Shown here piece after piece: positions 33,509-43,058 of a DNA stretch of 64,000 bases (position 1 is the first letter of the stretch; the number at the start of each line of letters is the position of its first letter). The notes beneath the pieces were generated by a model. That model was not told where the DNA came from, made no database searches, and saw only the letters and a program-made list of their open reading frames with translations. The DNA is taken from positions 28,053-92,052 of the forward strand of contig NZ_BMYK01000015.1 of the NCBI RefSeq assembly GCF_014652235.1, given 5' to 3'. Source of the stretch: Pseudorhodoferax aquiterrae (lineage in GTDB: Bacteria > Pseudomonadota > Gammaproteobacteria > Burkholderiales > Burkholderiaceae_C). A program made the position numbers and the translations under genes.

Positions 33509-34090
33509 CCCGGCCGGCACCAGCCGCGCCAGCGCGTCGAGCACGCGCACCACCGACTGCGCCGCGCGCGCGTCGGCCAGCCCGCCCTCGGCGTCGAACG
33601 CTTCGTTCGCCCGGCCGAGCGCGAACTGCTGCGGCACCACCAGCATGGCGAAGGCCATCTGCAGGTACTGCCGCACGAAGTTCATGGAGCGCAGGCCGCC
33701 CAGCGGCCCGGGCGAGGCCGACAGCAGCCCGACCGGCTTGTCGGCGGTGCTGGCCAGGCCTGCAGGACGGCCGTCGGCCGCCTGGATGCGCGACAGCCAG
33801 TCGAAGGCGTTCACGAACAGCGGCGTCGGAAAGCCGTTGTACTCCGGCGTCACGACCAGCAGCGCCGTGCTCTCGGCAATCGCCTGCTGCAAGGCCAGCG
33901 CGCCGGCGGGCACACCCTCGGCGGCCTCCAGGTCGCCGTCGTACACCGGCAGCGCCAGGCTGCGCAGATCCAGCAGCTGCGCCTGCCAGCCCGCCGCCTC
34001 CGCCGTGCGCGCCGCATGGCGCGCCAGCTGGACGTTCAAGGACCCGGTGCGGGCGCTGGCGGGAATGACGAGAAGACGGCGTGCGGACAT
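33503..34090 (-). CDS. NADPH-dependent FMN reductase family protein
   Basis: The 195-residue flavodoxin-fold protein starts LLVIPASARTGSLNVQLA, the FMN phosphate-binding region, and has the family signature VTPEYNGFPTPLFVNAFDWL (about residues 80-100) and KPVGLLSASPGPLGG. Members reduce FMN, quinones, azo dyes or chromate. The last codons and the stop are within the right arm of the 233-bp element, so the element's insertion could have set the present C-terminus. It runs on the minus strand, back to back with the gene at 34211. Confidence 0.9.
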   Translation of the reverse strand: MSARRLLVIPASARTGSLNVQLARHAARTAEAAGWQAQLLDLRSLALPVYDGDLEAAEGVPAGALALQQAIAESTALLVVTPEYNGFPTPLFVNAFDWLSRIQAADGRPAGLASTADKPVGLLSASPGPLGGLRSMNFVRQYLQMAFAMLVVPQQFALGRANEAFDAEGGLADARAAQSVVRVLDALARLVPAGR

Positions 34091-34210
34091 GGATGAACTG
34101 TGGGAACAAGAACATGGAGCGCCGCCCGGCGGGTCGGCCGGGCGGCATTGTGGCCCAAGTCGGGCGGTCGCCCCACCATAATCCGCGCGCCATCAACCAT
34201 GGGAGAAGAC

Positions 34211-34801
34211 ATGCACAAGCGAGATTTCCTGGCCGGCGCGGCGCTGGCCGCCGTCGGCACGGCCCGGGCCCAGGGCGGCGCCAAGCCGGCCGCGGGCGGC
34301 CAGCCCACGCTGCTCACGGTGGGCGGCGCGATCGGCAAAGGCAACCGCGGTCCGCTGGACAAGGCGCTGGACCAGATGATGGCCAAGCACAAGCTGCAGT
34401 TCAGCACCGCCTTCGCGTTCGACGCCGCGGCGCTGCAACGCCTGCCGCGCGTGCACATCACGCCCACGCTGGAGTACGACAACAAGAAGCACAAGCTGAG
34501 CGGCCCGCTGCTGACCACTGTGCTGGCCGAGGCCGACGCCGACCTCAAGGCCCCGCTGCGCCTGGGCCTGCGCGCGGTCGACGGCTACAACGCCATCGTC
34601 TCGCTGGCCGACGCGCAGGCCTACCGCATGATGGTGGCCACGCACCTCGACGACCAGCCCATGGCGCTGGGTGGCCTGGGCCCGCAATGGGCGGTCTACG
34701 ACGCCGACAACCTGCCCGCCTTCAAGGACAAGCCCGTGCACGAGCGCTTCGCGCTGTGCCCCTGGGGGCTCTACTACATCGACGTCGCGGTGCAGGGCTG
34801 A
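34211..34801 (+). CDS. Periplasmic molybdopterin-binding-like protein
   Basis: The 196-residue protein has an N-terminal export signal (KRDFLAGAALAAVGTARAQ, about residues 3-21) and a single domain with LLTVGGAIG, RVHITPTLEYD, GPLLTTVLAEA and ALGGLGPQWAVYD. This resembles small oxidoreductase molybdopterin-binding-domain (SUOX-fold) proteins of about 170-200 residues. The usual Moco-binding Cys is not evident to me; a single Cys lies near residue 185. GGGAGAAG directly before the ATG at 34211 decides the start over the ATG at 34199. A redox role in the periplasm is a guess. Confidence 0.65.
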   Translation: MHKRDFLAGAALAAVGTARAQGGAKPAAGGQPTLLTVGGAIGKGNRGPLDKALDQMMAKHKLQFSTAFAFDAAALQRLPRVHITPTLEYDNKKHKLSGPLLTTVLAEADADLKAPLRLGLRAVDGYNAIVSLADAQAYRMMVATHLDDQPMALGGLGPQWAVYDADNLPAFKDKPVHERFALCPWGLYYIDVAVQG

Positions 34802-34824
34802 GCGCCCTGCCCTGACGGATCGGC

Positions 34825-36165
34825 TCAGTCGCGCTCGCGGTCTTCGAGCGCGCGGTTCAGGGCCAGCGCGCCCAGCGTGCAGGCAGCGCCCGAGAGCAGG
34901 TAGACGCTCACGTAGCCCAGCCCGAAGTGTGCCGACAGGCCCAGCGCCACCAGGGGCGCGAAGGCCGCGCCGACCAGCCAGGCGATGTCGGACGTGAGCG
35001 CCGCGCCGGTGTAGCGGTAGCGCGGCGTGAAGTTGGCCGTCACGGTGCCGGACGACTGGCCGTAGGACAGGCCCAGCAGGATGAAGCCCAGCAGGATGAA
35101 CACGTCCTGGCCCAGCGTGCCGCCGTCCAGCAGCGTGGGTGCGAAGCCGCTGAACACCGCGATCATGGCAGCCAGCGTGCCCAGCGTGCGGCGCCGGCCG
35201 TAGCGGTCGGCCAGCCGGCCCGAGACCGCGATGCTGGCCGCGCACAGGAAACCGCCCAGGACCTGGATCAGCAGGAACTGCACGATGGACTGCTCGGTGT
35301 AGAGCTGGATCCAGGACAGCGGGAACACCGTGACCAGGTGGAACAGTGCGTAGCTGGCCAGGGCCGCGAAGGCGCCGATGAACACGTTCGCACCCTGCGT
35401 GCGCACCAGTTCGGAGGCCGACACGGGTTCCAGCTCGCGCTGGGTCAGTTGCTCTTCCACGTCCTCGGCCACCACCAGACGCAGCCGGGCGAACAGCGCC
35501 ACCACGTTGATCGCGAAGGCCACGAAGAAGGGATAGCGCCAGCCATAGTCGAGGAAGTCGGCATGCGACAGCGCGCCGTACAGGTACGCGAACAGCGCGC
35601 TGGCCAGGATGAAGCCGATCGGCGCGCCGAGCTGGCCCAGCATCGCGTACCAACCGCGCCGGCCTTTGGGCGCGTTCAGCGCCAGCAGCGAGGGCAGACC
35701 GTCCCAGGAACCGCCCAGGGCCAGGCCCTGGCCGACGCGCAGCGCGGCCAGCAGCCATACTGCGGTGACGCCCAGGCTGGCCGCGCCCGGCAGGAAGGCG
35801 ATGCCGGCCGTCGAGGAGCCGAGCAGGAACAGTGCGATGGTCAGCTTGGTGGCCCGGCCCCAGCGGCGCTGGATGGCCATGGAGACCACGGTGCCGATCG
35901 GGCGTGCGATGAAGGCCAGCGCGAACAGCGCGAACGACCACAGGGTTCCGTCCAGCCGCTGCATCTGCGGGAAGAACACCGCAGGGAACACCAGCACCGA
36001 GGCGATGCCGTAGACGAAGAAGTCGAAGTATTCGGAGGTCCGACCGATCACCACGCCGACGGCGATGTCGCCGGGATCGACGTGGTTCTCGGTTTCCGGA
36101 AAGCGGCCATGCTGGCGCTCGTCGAACGAGAGGGGAAGGTTTGCTGCTTGGCTGATGCTGGACAT
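34825..36165 (-). CDS. MFS transporter, metabolite:H+ symporter (MHS) type
   Basis: The 446-residue protein has twelve predicted membrane helices. The MHS-family signature is seen near the N-terminus: VGVVIGRTSEYFDFFVYG, followed by FIARPIG and, in the central part, RYGRRRTLG. The family takes up dicarboxylates, shikimate, osmolytes or sugars with protons; the substrate is unclear. It diverges from cyoA across 187 bases holding two inverted repeats (36247-36259 and 36315-36329). Confidence 0.85.
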   Translation of the reverse strand: MSSISQAANLPLSFDERQHGRFPETENHVDPGDIAVGVVIGRTSEYFDFFVYGIASVLVFPAVFFPQMQRLDGTLWSFALFALAFIARPIGTVVSMAIQRRWGRATKLTIALFLLGSSTAGIAFLPGAASLGVTAVWLLAALRVGQGLALGGSWDGLPSLLALNAPKGRRGWYAMLGQLGAPIGFILASALFAYLYGALSHADFLDYGWRYPFFVAFAINVVALFARLRLVVAEDVEEQLTQRELEPVSASELVRTQGANVFIGAFAALASYALFHLVTVFPLSWIQLYTEQSIVQFLLIQVLGGFLCAASIAVSGRLADRYGRRRTLGTLAAMIAVFSGFAPTLLDGGTLGQDVFILLGFILLGLSYGQSSGTVTANFTPRYRYTGAALTSDIAWLVGAAFAPLVALGLSAHFGLGYVSVYLLSGAACTLGALALNRALEDRERD

Positions 36166-36246
36166 CGAGCGGTCTCCAGTGGGTTTGCCCCTTGCTTATC
36201 CTGGGGCCACTATATACCGTCGCATCAGCGGGCCAGGCTTGATGTA

Positions 36247-36259
36247 GGACAAAGTGTCC
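36247..36259. promoter_or_regulatory. Possible operator GGACA-AAG-TGTCC
   Basis: A perfect 5-bp inverted repeat with a 3-base centre lies 82 bases before the MFS start and 94 before cyoA, in the divergent promoter region. The binding protein is unknown. Confidence 0.35.
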
Positions 36260-36314
36260 AATCGCCCGCTGACCGAAGCCCGGATACATTCACGGGTCAT
36301 CTGCAACCCGGAGT

Positions 36315-36329
36315 AACCCGTACAGGGTT
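36315..36329. promoter_or_regulatory. Inverted repeat AACCC-GTACA-GGGTT before cyoA
   Basis: A perfect 5-bp inverted repeat with a 5-base centre ends 23 bases before the cyoA start, where it could lie in the leader of the cyo transcript. It could be a small hairpin or an operator. Confidence 0.35.
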
Positions 36330-36352
36330 CACCCGAAAGCCTCGCCAACAGC

Positions 36353-37366
36353 ATGCGTCGTCTCCTCAACCTCGTCCGGGTACCGCTTCTACTCGCCATG
36401 GCCGCCCTGCTGGCCGGGTGCAGCAAGATGGTGGTGCTCTTCCCCGCCGGCGACATCGCCGCCCAGCAAGGCCGCCTGGTGGTCATCGCCACCTTCCTGA
36501 TGTTGCTGATCGTGGTGCCGGTGATCTTCCTGATCCTGCTGTTCGCCTGGCGCTACCGCCAGAACGGCCGGCATGCCCAGACCGACTACGACCCCGAATG
36601 GCACCACTCGACCAAGCTGGAGCTGGTGATCTGGTCGGCGCCGCTGGTCATCATCATCGCGTTGGGCGCGCTGACCTGGATCACGACGCACCAGCTCGAC
36701 CCGTACCGCCCGCTGGACCGCATCGCCGCCGGCAAGCCGGTGCCCGAGGGCACCAAGCCGCTCGAGGTGCAGGTGGTCTCGCTGGACTGGAAGTGGCTGT
36801 TCTTCTATCCCGAGCAGGGCATCGCCACGGTCAATGAACTGGCCGCGCCCGTGGACCGGCCGATCCGCTTCAAGCTGACCTCCAGCCACACCATGAATGC
36901 GTTCTACGTGCCCGACCTGGCCGGCATGATCTACACCATGCCCGGCATGCAGACCGAGCTCAACGCCGTCATCAACAAGCCGGGCGTCTACCACGGCATG
37001 TCCTCGCACTACAGCGGCGCCGGCTTCTCGGGCATGACCTTCAAGTTCCACGGCCTGTCCAACGAGGACTTCGACAAGTGGGTCGCCAAGGCCAAGTCCG
37101 AAGGCCAGCCGCTCACGCGCGCCGGCTACACCGCGCTGGCCAAGCCCAGCGAGCGCAACCCGGTTGCGCGCTTCTCCAGTGTCGAGAACGGCCTGTACCA
37201 GCGCGTGCTGAACCTGTGCGTCGAGGAAGGCAAGCCCTGCATGCACGAGATGATGGCCAAGGACGCCCAGCGCAACCAGGCCTACGCGGCCGCCCGCAAG
37301 CTCGACGCGGCGGCCGAGGACGCGCTCTGCACCGCCGCCACGCGCACCGATCTCCAGGAATTCTGA
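36353..37366 (+). CDS. cyoA: Cytochrome bo3 ubiquinol oxidase subunit II
   Basis: The 337-residue subunit is a lipoprotein (lipobox LLAGCSK, acyl Cys22) with two membrane helices (about residues 42-65 and 88-110) and a periplasmic cupredoxin-like domain (about 125-285) that has lost the CuA ligands, as expected for quinol oxidases ([17 protein letters not shown]). It is the first gene of cyoABCD. The C-terminal tail contains an extra Cys-containing segment ([15 protein letters not shown]) not essential in the family. Four bases separate its stop from the next ATG. Confidence 0.96.
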   Translation: MRRLLNLVRVPLLLAMAALLAGCSKMVVLFPAGDIAAQQGRLVVIATFLMLLIVVPVIFLILLFAWRYRQNGRHAQTDYDPEWHHSTKLELVIWSAPLVIIIALGALTWITTHQLDPYRPLDRIAAGKPVPEGTKPLEVQVVSLDWKWLFFYPEQGIATVNELAAPVDRPIRFKLTSSHTMNAFYVPDLAGMIYTMPGMQTELNAVINKPGVYHGMSSHYSGAGFSGMTFKFHGLSNEDFDKWVAKAKSEGQPLTRAGYTALAKPSERNPVARFSSVENGLYQRVLNLCVEEGKPCMHEMMAKDAQRNQAYAAARKLDAAAEDALCTAATRTDLQEF

Positions 37367-37370
37367 TCTG

Positions 37371-39389
37371 ATGGCCATGACCGAACACACGACCTCACCC
37401 GCAGAAACTGCACATTGGTTGCTGGGGCGCCTGACCTGGGACTCGATCCCGATGTCCCACGAACCCATCCTGCTGTGGACCTTCATCGCCGTGGTGATCG
37501 GCGGCATCGGCGTGCTCGCGCTGCTGACGAAGTTCCGCCTGTGGGGCCCGCTGTGGCGCGACTGGTTCTGCAGCATCGACCACAAGAAGATCGGCATCAT
37601 GTACATGGTGCTGGGCATCGTGATGCTGCTGCGCGGCTTCGCCGACGCCGTCATGATGCGCCTGCAGCAGGCCATGGCCTTCGGCGAGAACATGGGCTAT
37701 CTGCCGCCGCACCACTACGACCAGGTGTTCACGGCGCACGGCGTGATCATGATCTTCTTCGTGGCCATGCCGCTGGTCACCGGCCTCATGAACTACCTCG
37801 TGCCGCTGCAGATCGGCGCGCGCGACGTGGCCTTCCCGTTCCTGAACAACTTCAGCTTCTGGATGACGACCGCCGGCGCCATCCTGGTGATGGTCTCGCT
37901 GTTCCTGGGTGAGTTCTCCACCTCGGGCTGGCTGGCGCTGTCCAACCTGGGCCACCAGAACCCCGGGGTCGGATTGGACTACTACATCTGGTCATTGCAG
38001 ATCGCGGGGGTGGGCACGACGCTGTCGGGCATCAACCTGCTGGTGACCATCGTCAAGATGCGCGCACCGGGCATGGACATGATGAAGATGCCGATCTTCA
38101 CCTGGACTTCGCTGTGCACCAACGCGCTGATCGTGGCCTCGTTCCCGGTGCTGACGGCCGCCCTGGTGCTGATGAGCCTGGACCGCTACGTCGGCACGAA
38201 CTTCTTCACGAACGACCTGGGCGGCAACCCCATGCTGTACGTGAACCTGATCTGGATCTGGGGCCACCCCGAGGTCTACATCCTGGTGCTGCCGGCCTTC
38301 GGCGTGTTCTCCGAGGTCGTCGCCACCTTCAGCCGCAAGCGCCTGTTCGGCTACACCTCCATGGTGTACGCCACGGTCTGCATCACCATCCTGTCGTACC
38401 TGGTGTGGCTGCACCACTTCTTCACGATGGGCTCGGGCGCGAGCGTGAACTCGTTCTTCGGCATCACGACGATGATCATCTCGATCCCGACCGGCGCGAA
38501 GATCTTCAACTGGCTGTTCACCATGTACCGTGGTCGCATCCGCTTCACGGTGCCCATGCTGTGGACGGTCGGCTTCATGGTCACCTTCGCCATCGGCGGC
38601 ATGACGGGCGTGCTGCTGGCGGTGCCGCCGGCCGACTTCGTGCTGCACAACAGCCTGTTCCTGATCGCCCACTTCCACAACGTGATCATCGGCGGCGTGG
38701 TGTTCGCCATGTTCGCCGGCATCAACTACTGGTTCCCCAAGGCCTTCGGCTACAAGCTGGACGAGTTCTGGGGCAAGGTGTCGTTCTGGTGCTGGCTGGT
38801 CGGCTTCTGGGTCGCGTTCACGCCGCTGTACATCCTCGGCCTGATGGGCGTCACGCGCCGTGCCAACCACTTCGAGGACCCCTCGCTGCAGATCTGGTTC
38901 ATCATCGCCGCCTGCGGCGCCGGCATCGTGGCCATGGGCATCGGCGCCTTCATCGTGCAGCTCGGCGTGAGCTTCCTCAAGCGCGACCAGCTGCGCGACC
39001 TGACCGGCGACCCCTGGGACGGCCGCACGCTGGAATGGGCCACCTCCTCGCCCCCGCCGCAGTACAACTTCGCCTTCACGCCCGTGGTGCATGAAGTCGA
39101 CGCCTGGTGGGACATGAAGAAGCACGGCTACAAACGCCCGCTCTCCGGCTTCAAGGCCATCCACATGCCGCTGAACACCGGTTCGGGCGTGGTGATCTCC
39201 CTGCTCTCGCTGGTCTGGGGCTTCGCGCTGATCTGGCACATGTGGCCGCTGGCCATCGCCTCGTTCGCGGCCATCGTGCTCGCGTCCATCGTCCACACCT
39301 TCAACTACAAGCGCGACTACCACATCCCGGCGGCCGAAGTGACCGCCGCGGAGAACGCGCGCACCCAACTGCTGGCCCGCCATGTCTGA
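37371..39389 (+). CDS. cyoB: Cytochrome bo3 ubiquinol oxidase subunit I
   Basis: The 672-residue haem-copper oxidase subunit reduces oxygen and pumps protons with quinol as donor. The haem and copper ligands are present: TAHGVIM (haem b), WGHPEVYI (Cu-B His with the cross-linked Tyr and the D-channel Glu), HHFFTMG (Cu-B His pair) and [11 protein letters not shown] (haem o3 and b). The D-channel entrance Asp is in HHYDQVF. It overlaps cyoC by eight bases. The start ATG 37371 gives MAMTEHT; 37377 is an alternative. Confidence 0.97.
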   Translation: MAMTEHTTSPAETAHWLLGRLTWDSIPMSHEPILLWTFIAVVIGGIGVLALLTKFRLWGPLWRDWFCSIDHKKIGIMYMVLGIVMLLRGFADAVMMRLQQAMAFGENMGYLPPHHYDQVFTAHGVIMIFFVAMPLVTGLMNYLVPLQIGARDVAFPFLNNFSFWMTTAGAILVMVSLFLGEFSTSGWLALSNLGHQNPGVGLDYYIWSLQIAGVGTTLSGINLLVTIVKMRAPGMDMMKMPIFTWTSLCTNALIVASFPVLTAALVLMSLDRYVGTNFFTNDLGGNPMLYVNLIWIWGHPEVYILVLPAFGVFSEVVATFSRKRLFGYTSMVYATVCITILSYLVWLHHFFTMGSGASVNSFFGITTMIISIPTGAKIFNWLFTMYRGRIRFTVPMLWTVGFMVTFAIGGMTGVLLAVPPADFVLHNSLFLIAHFHNVIIGGVVFAMFAGINYWFPKAFGYKLDEFWGKVSFWCWLVGFWVAFTPLYILGLMGVTRRANHFEDPSLQIWFIIAACGAGIVAMGIGAFIVQLGVSFLKRDQLRDLTGDPWDGRTLEWATSSPPPQYNFAFTPVVHEVDAWWDMKKHGYKRPLSGFKAIHMPLNTGSGVVISLLSLVWGFALIWHMWPLAIASFAAIVLASIVHTFNYKRDYHIPAAEVTAAENARTQLLARHV

Positions 39390-40005
39390 TCTCGCCCACA
39401 CCGCCAGCGCCGGCGCCGCGCGCGCCTACCACCTGGACCATGAACCGCATCCGGAAAACGGCACCGCGCTGGGCTTCTGGATGTACCTGATGAGCGACTG
39501 CCTCATCTTCGCCGCGCTGTTCGCCACCTGGGGCGTGCTGGGCCGCAGCTACGCCGGCGGGCCCGGCGGCGCCGAGCTGTTCGACCTCAAGCTGGTGGCC
39601 CTCAACACGGCCTTCCTGCTGCTGTCGTCCATCACCTTCGGCTTCGCCATGCTGCGCAAGCAGCTGAACGACAAGGGCGGCACGCTGGTGTGGCTGGCCG
39701 TCACGGGCCTGTTCGGCCTGGCCTTCCTGGCCGTGGAGCTGTACGAGTTCCACCACCTGATCCACGAAGGCGCCGGCCCGCAGAGCAGCGCCGCCATGTC
39801 GGCCTTCTTCGCGCTGGTCGGCACCCACGGCCTGCACGTGACCTTCGGCTCGGTCTGGCTGGTCGTGCTCATGGTGCAGATCGCCAAGCATGGCCTGATC
39901 CACGAGAACCGCCGCCGCCTGATGTGCCTGTCCATGTTCTGGCACTTCCTGGACGTCGTCTGGATCGGCGTCTTCACCTTCGTCTACCTGATGGGAGTGC
40001 TGTGA
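39382..40005 (+). CDS. cyoC: Cytochrome bo3 ubiquinol oxidase subunit III
   Basis: The 207-residue protein has five membrane helices and the subunit III phrases [22 protein letters not shown] and [13 protein letters not shown]. It stabilises the oxidase core and is translated with cyoB (8-bp overlap) and cyoD (TGATG, 1-base overlap). Confidence 0.96.
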   Translation: MSDLAHTASAGAARAYHLDHEPHPENGTALGFWMYLMSDCLIFAALFATWGVLGRSYAGGPGGAELFDLKLVALNTAFLLLSSITFGFAMLRKQLNDKGGTLVWLAVTGLFGLAFLAVELYEFHHLIHEGAGPQSSAAMSAFFALVGTHGLHVTFGSVWLVVLMVQIAKHGLIHENRRRLMCLSMFWHFLDVVWIGVFTFVYLMGVL

Positions 40006-40436
40006 TGGCCGCCTCTGATACCCACGCACACCACGGCCACGGTGATGGCCACCATGACGATCATCACGGCGACGTCGGCCCGCACAGCTCCATGCGCGAG
40101 TACGTGACCGGCTTCGTGCTGTCCGTCATCCTGACGGCCATCCCGTTCTGGCTGGTCATGGACAACGTGATCGAGAACCGCACCACCGCCGTGCTGGTGC
40201 TGGGCGGCTTTGCCGTCGTGCAGATCCTCGTGCACATGGTGTACTTCCTGCACATGAACGGCAAGGTCGAGGGTGGCTGGACCATGCTGTCCACCATCTT
40301 CACGGTCGTCTTCGTGGCGATCGCGATCGCCGGCACGCTGTGGGTCATGTTCCACATGAACACCAACATGATGCCCTCTCATGGCCAGCACGGCCCGCAG
40401 CAGCCCGCTGCCACGCACCAGCACCACACGCAATGA
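40005..40436 (+). CDS. cyoD: Cytochrome bo3 ubiquinol oxidase subunit IV, with His-rich ends
   Basis: The 143-residue protein has three membrane helices (about residues 36-56, 65-85 and 97-118) with VQILVHMVYFLHMN typical of subunit IV (usual length about 110). Both ends are extended and His-rich: nine His in the first 27 residues and five in the last 18. E. coli CyoD lacks these. They could bind copper or another metal, which would suit the Cu-B oxidase, but this is inference. It overlaps the SURF1 start in ATGA (40433-40436). Confidence 0.94.
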   Translation: MAASDTHAHHGHGDGHHDDHHGDVGPHSSMREYVTGFVLSVILTAIPFWLVMDNVIENRTTAVLVLGGFAVVQILVHMVYFLHMNGKVEGGWTMLSTIFTVVFVAIAIAGTLWVMFHMNTNMMPSHGQHGPQQPAATHQHHTQ

Positions 40437-41161
40437 AGCCCGCGCGCGGCCTGCCCTGGGTGCTGCTGGCCGCCGCCCTGCTCAGCGCGGTGTTCGCCCT
40501 GCTGGGCACCTGGCAGGTCCAGCGCCTGGGCTGGAAGAAGGGCCTGATCGCGCGCACGGAGGCGCGCGTGGCGGCCGCACCGGTGGCCCCACCGGACCTG
40601 CGGGCCTGGCCCGCCATCCAGGCCGCCCCGCTGGACTTCGAGTACCGGCGCCTGCGCCTGGTGGGCGAATTCCTGCATGCCGACGAAGCGCTGGTGCAGG
40701 CCAGCACCGCCATGGGGGCCGGCTTCTGGGTGCTCACGCCGCTGCGCCTGCAGGACGGCAGCATCGTGCTCGTCAACCGCGGCTTCGTGCCGCCCGAGCG
40801 GCGTGACCCGGCCCGGCGCGGCGCCGCCGCACCGGCAGGCCCGGTCACCGTCACCGGCCTGTTGCGCATCAGCGAGCCGCACGGCGGTTTCCTGCGCGAG
40901 AACGACCCGGCCGCCAACCGCTGGCATTCGCGCGACGTGGCCGCCATCGCCGCTGCGCGCGGCCTGCCGGCAGACCGCGTGGCGCCCTACTTCGTCGACG
41001 CCGAGGCGACGCCGCCCGGCCAGTGGCCCGTGGGCGGCCTCACGGTGCTGCGCTTCAGCGACAACCACCTGGTCTATGCGCTGACCTGGTTCGCGCTGGC
41101 GGCCATGGTGGCAGCCGGCGGCTGGTACGCGTGGCGCTCGGCGCGCCGCCCGTCGGACTGA
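40433..41161 (+). CDS. SURF1 family oxidase assembly protein
   Basis: The 242-residue protein has two membrane helices, one at each end (about residues 8-28 and 213-233), and the SURF1 pattern GTWQVQRLGWKKGLI near the start and VNRGFVPPERR in the middle. SURF1 helps insert haem into haem-copper oxidases. Its coupling to cyoD by ATGA points to the quinol oxidase as its client; a Surf1q for a quinol oxidase is known in Paracoccus. No haem O synthase (cyoE) follows, unlike in E. coli. Confidence 0.93.
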   Translation: MKPARGLPWVLLAAALLSAVFALLGTWQVQRLGWKKGLIARTEARVAAAPVAPPDLRAWPAIQAAPLDFEYRRLRLVGEFLHADEALVQASTAMGAGFWVLTPLRLQDGSIVLVNRGFVPPERRDPARRGAAAPAGPVTVTGLLRISEPHGGFLRENDPAANRWHSRDVAAIAAARGLPADRVAPYFVDAEATPPGQWPVGGLTVLRFSDNHLVYALTWFALAAMVAAGGWYAWRSARRPSD

Positions 41162-41173
41162 GAATCCGGCCCC

Positions 41174-42508
41174 ATGCTTGCCTCCGCCACCGGCAGCGCA
41201 GAACCCGCTTCGCGCCCGGCCGGCCCCGACAAGGCCGCCGGCCTCAAGAACCTGCAGCAGCTGATCCAGCTGCGCTGGATCGCGGTGTTCGGCCAGGTGC
41301 TGACCATCGAGGTCGTGCACTACGGCCTGCGCATCGCGATCCCGGTCGAGCCCATGCTGACCGTGCTGGGCTGCCTGGTGGCCTTCAACGTGCTGTCGCT
41401 GCTGCGCGCGCGCACGGGCCGGCGCGTGACCAACGTGGAGCTCCTGGTCGCGTTGCTCGTGGACGTGGCCGCGCTCACGGCCCAGCTCTACCTGTCCGGC
41501 GGCGCCACCAACCCCTTCGTGTTCCTGTACCTGCTGCAGGTGATTCTCGGCGCCGTGCTGCTGCCGGCCTGGGCCACCTGGACCATGGTGGGCGTGACCT
41601 CGGCCTGCTTCGCCGCGCTGGCGCTGTGGGCCCAGCCGCTCGCGCTGGCGCCCGACCACCACCGCGGCCTGGCCAGCCCCTACATGATGGGCACGCTGGT
41701 CAGTTTTGCGCTCACGGCCGCGCTGCTGGTGACCTTCATCACGCGCATCGTCGGCAACCTGCGCGAGCGCGACCGGCGCCTGGCCGCGCTGCGCCAGCGC
41801 GCAGCCGAGGAGGAGCACATCGTGCGCATGGGCCTGTTGGCCTCGGGCGCGGCGCACGAGCTGGGCACGCCGCTGTCCACGCTCGCGGTGATCCTGGGCG
41901 ACTGGCAGCACCTGCCGCACTTCAGCTCCGAACCCGAGCTGGCCGACGACGTGGCCGAGATGCAGGCCCAGGTGGCACGCTGCAAGGCCATCGTGAGCGG
42001 CATCCTGCTGTCGGCCGGGGAGGCGCGCGGCGAATCCTCGCGCGCCACCACGCTCAACACCTTCCTGGACGAAGTGGTGCAGCGCTGGCGCCAGCGCCGG
42101 CCCTGCCCCGGCTTCGTCTTCGACAACCAGATCGGCGACGACCTGGCCATGGTGGCGGACTCCGCCATCCAGCAGATGATGGTCAACGTCCTGGACAACG
42201 CGGCCGAGGTCTCGCCCGAGCACGTGCACCTGCAGGCCACGTGCAGCGGCGACCAGCTGGTGCTCACCGTGCGCGACCGCGGCCCCGGCTTTGCCCCGCA
42301 GATGCTTGCGCAGCTTGGCAAGCCCTACCAGTCCAGCAAGGGCCAGCCCGGCCGCGGCCTGGGTCTGTTCCTGGTCGTCAACGTGGCGCGCACACTGGGC
42401 GGCTACGTCGCCGCCCGCAACCTGGACGGCGGCGGTGCCGAGGTCCGGATCACCCTGCCGCTGCCGGCCATTGCCCTGCTGGAGGAAGATAGCGCCGATG
42501 ACCGATGA
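41174..42508 (+). CDS. RegB/PrrB-type redox sensor histidine kinase
   Basis: The 444-residue kinase has six predicted membrane helices (about residues 30-195). It carries the quinone-binding motif GGATNPF (about 109-115), the H-box SGAAHELGTPLSTLAV with His228, the redox Cys270 in VARCKAIVSGIL, and a HATPase domain with DNAAE and GRGLGLFLVV. These are hallmarks of RegB/PrrB/ActS, which sense the quinone pool and oxygen. It follows the SURF1 gene by 12 bases and overlaps the response regulator gene by 11 bases, so the oxidase and its likely regulator are together. Confidence 0.93.
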   Translation: MLASATGSAEPASRPAGPDKAAGLKNLQQLIQLRWIAVFGQVLTIEVVHYGLRIAIPVEPMLTVLGCLVAFNVLSLLRARTGRRVTNVELLVALLVDVAALTAQLYLSGGATNPFVFLYLLQVILGAVLLPAWATWTMVGVTSACFAALALWAQPLALAPDHHRGLASPYMMGTLVSFALTAALLVTFITRIVGNLRERDRRLAALRQRAAEEEHIVRMGLLASGAAHELGTPLSTLAVILGDWQHLPHFSSEPELADDVAEMQAQVARCKAIVSGILLSAGEARGESSRATTLNTFLDEVVQRWRQRRPCPGFVFDNQIGDDLAMVADSAIQQMMVNVLDNAAEVSPEHVHLQATCSGDQLVLTVRDRGPGFAPQMLAQLGKPYQSSKGQPGRGLGLFLVVNVARTLGGYVAARNLDGGGAEVRITLPLPAIALLEEDSADDR

Positions 42509-43043
42509 GCCCCTGGACCGCCGCCTGCTGATCGTCGAGGACGACGCGGCCTTCGCCCGCACGCTGGCCCGCTCGTTCGAGCGCCGCGGCTACGCCGTGC
42601 GTGTGGCGACCGGCCTGGAGCAGTTGCTCGTGCAGCTGGAGGACTTCGCGCCCACCCACGCCGTGGTGGACCTCAAGCTCGCCGGCGAAGCCTCGGGCCT
42701 GGCCTGCGTGCAGGCCCTGAGCGCCCGCGACGAGAACATGCTGATCGTGGTGCTGACCGGTTTCGCCAGCATCGCCACGGCCGTGGAGGCGATCAAGCTG
42801 GGCGCCTGCCACTACCTGGCGAAGCCTTCCAACACCGACGACATCGAGGCCGCGTTCGGCCGCGCCGAGGGCACGACCGAGGTCGAGCTGACCAACCGGC
42901 AGAGCTCGATCAAGACGCTGGAGTGGGAACGCATCCACCAGGTGCTGGCCGAGACCGGCTTCAACATCTCCGAAACCGCGCGCCGCCTGGGCATGCACCG
43001 GCGCACGCTGGCGCGCAAGCTGGAGAAGCAGCAGGTCAGGTAG
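42498..43043 (+). CDS. RegA/PrrA/ActR-type response regulator
   Basis: The 181-residue protein has a receiver domain (about residues 8-125) with the acidic pair EDD, phospho-acceptor Asp in HAVVDLKL (about 57) and Lys in YLAKPS (about 110), and a Fis-type helix-turn-helix at the C-terminus (about 150-175, NISETARRLGMHRRTLARKL) that is typical of RegA. Phosphorylated RegA regulates respiration and energy metabolism. It is translated from an 11-base overlap with the kinase gene. Target sites are not visible to me. Confidence 0.94.
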   Translation: MTDEPLDRRLLIVEDDAAFARTLARSFERRGYAVRVATGLEQLLVQLEDFAPTHAVVDLKLAGEASGLACVQALSARDENMLIVVLTGFASIATAVEAIKLGACHYLAKPSNTDDIEAAFGRAEGTTEVELTNRQSSIKTLEWERIHQVLAETGFNISETARRLGMHRRTLARKLEKQQVR

Positions 43044-43058
43044 GCCTGGCCCGCAGAC

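Noticed and set aside
34199..34201. Earlier ATG for the pterin-binding-like protein
   Set aside because: The GGGAGAAG Shine-Dalgarno lies directly after this ATG and fits the ATG at 34211.
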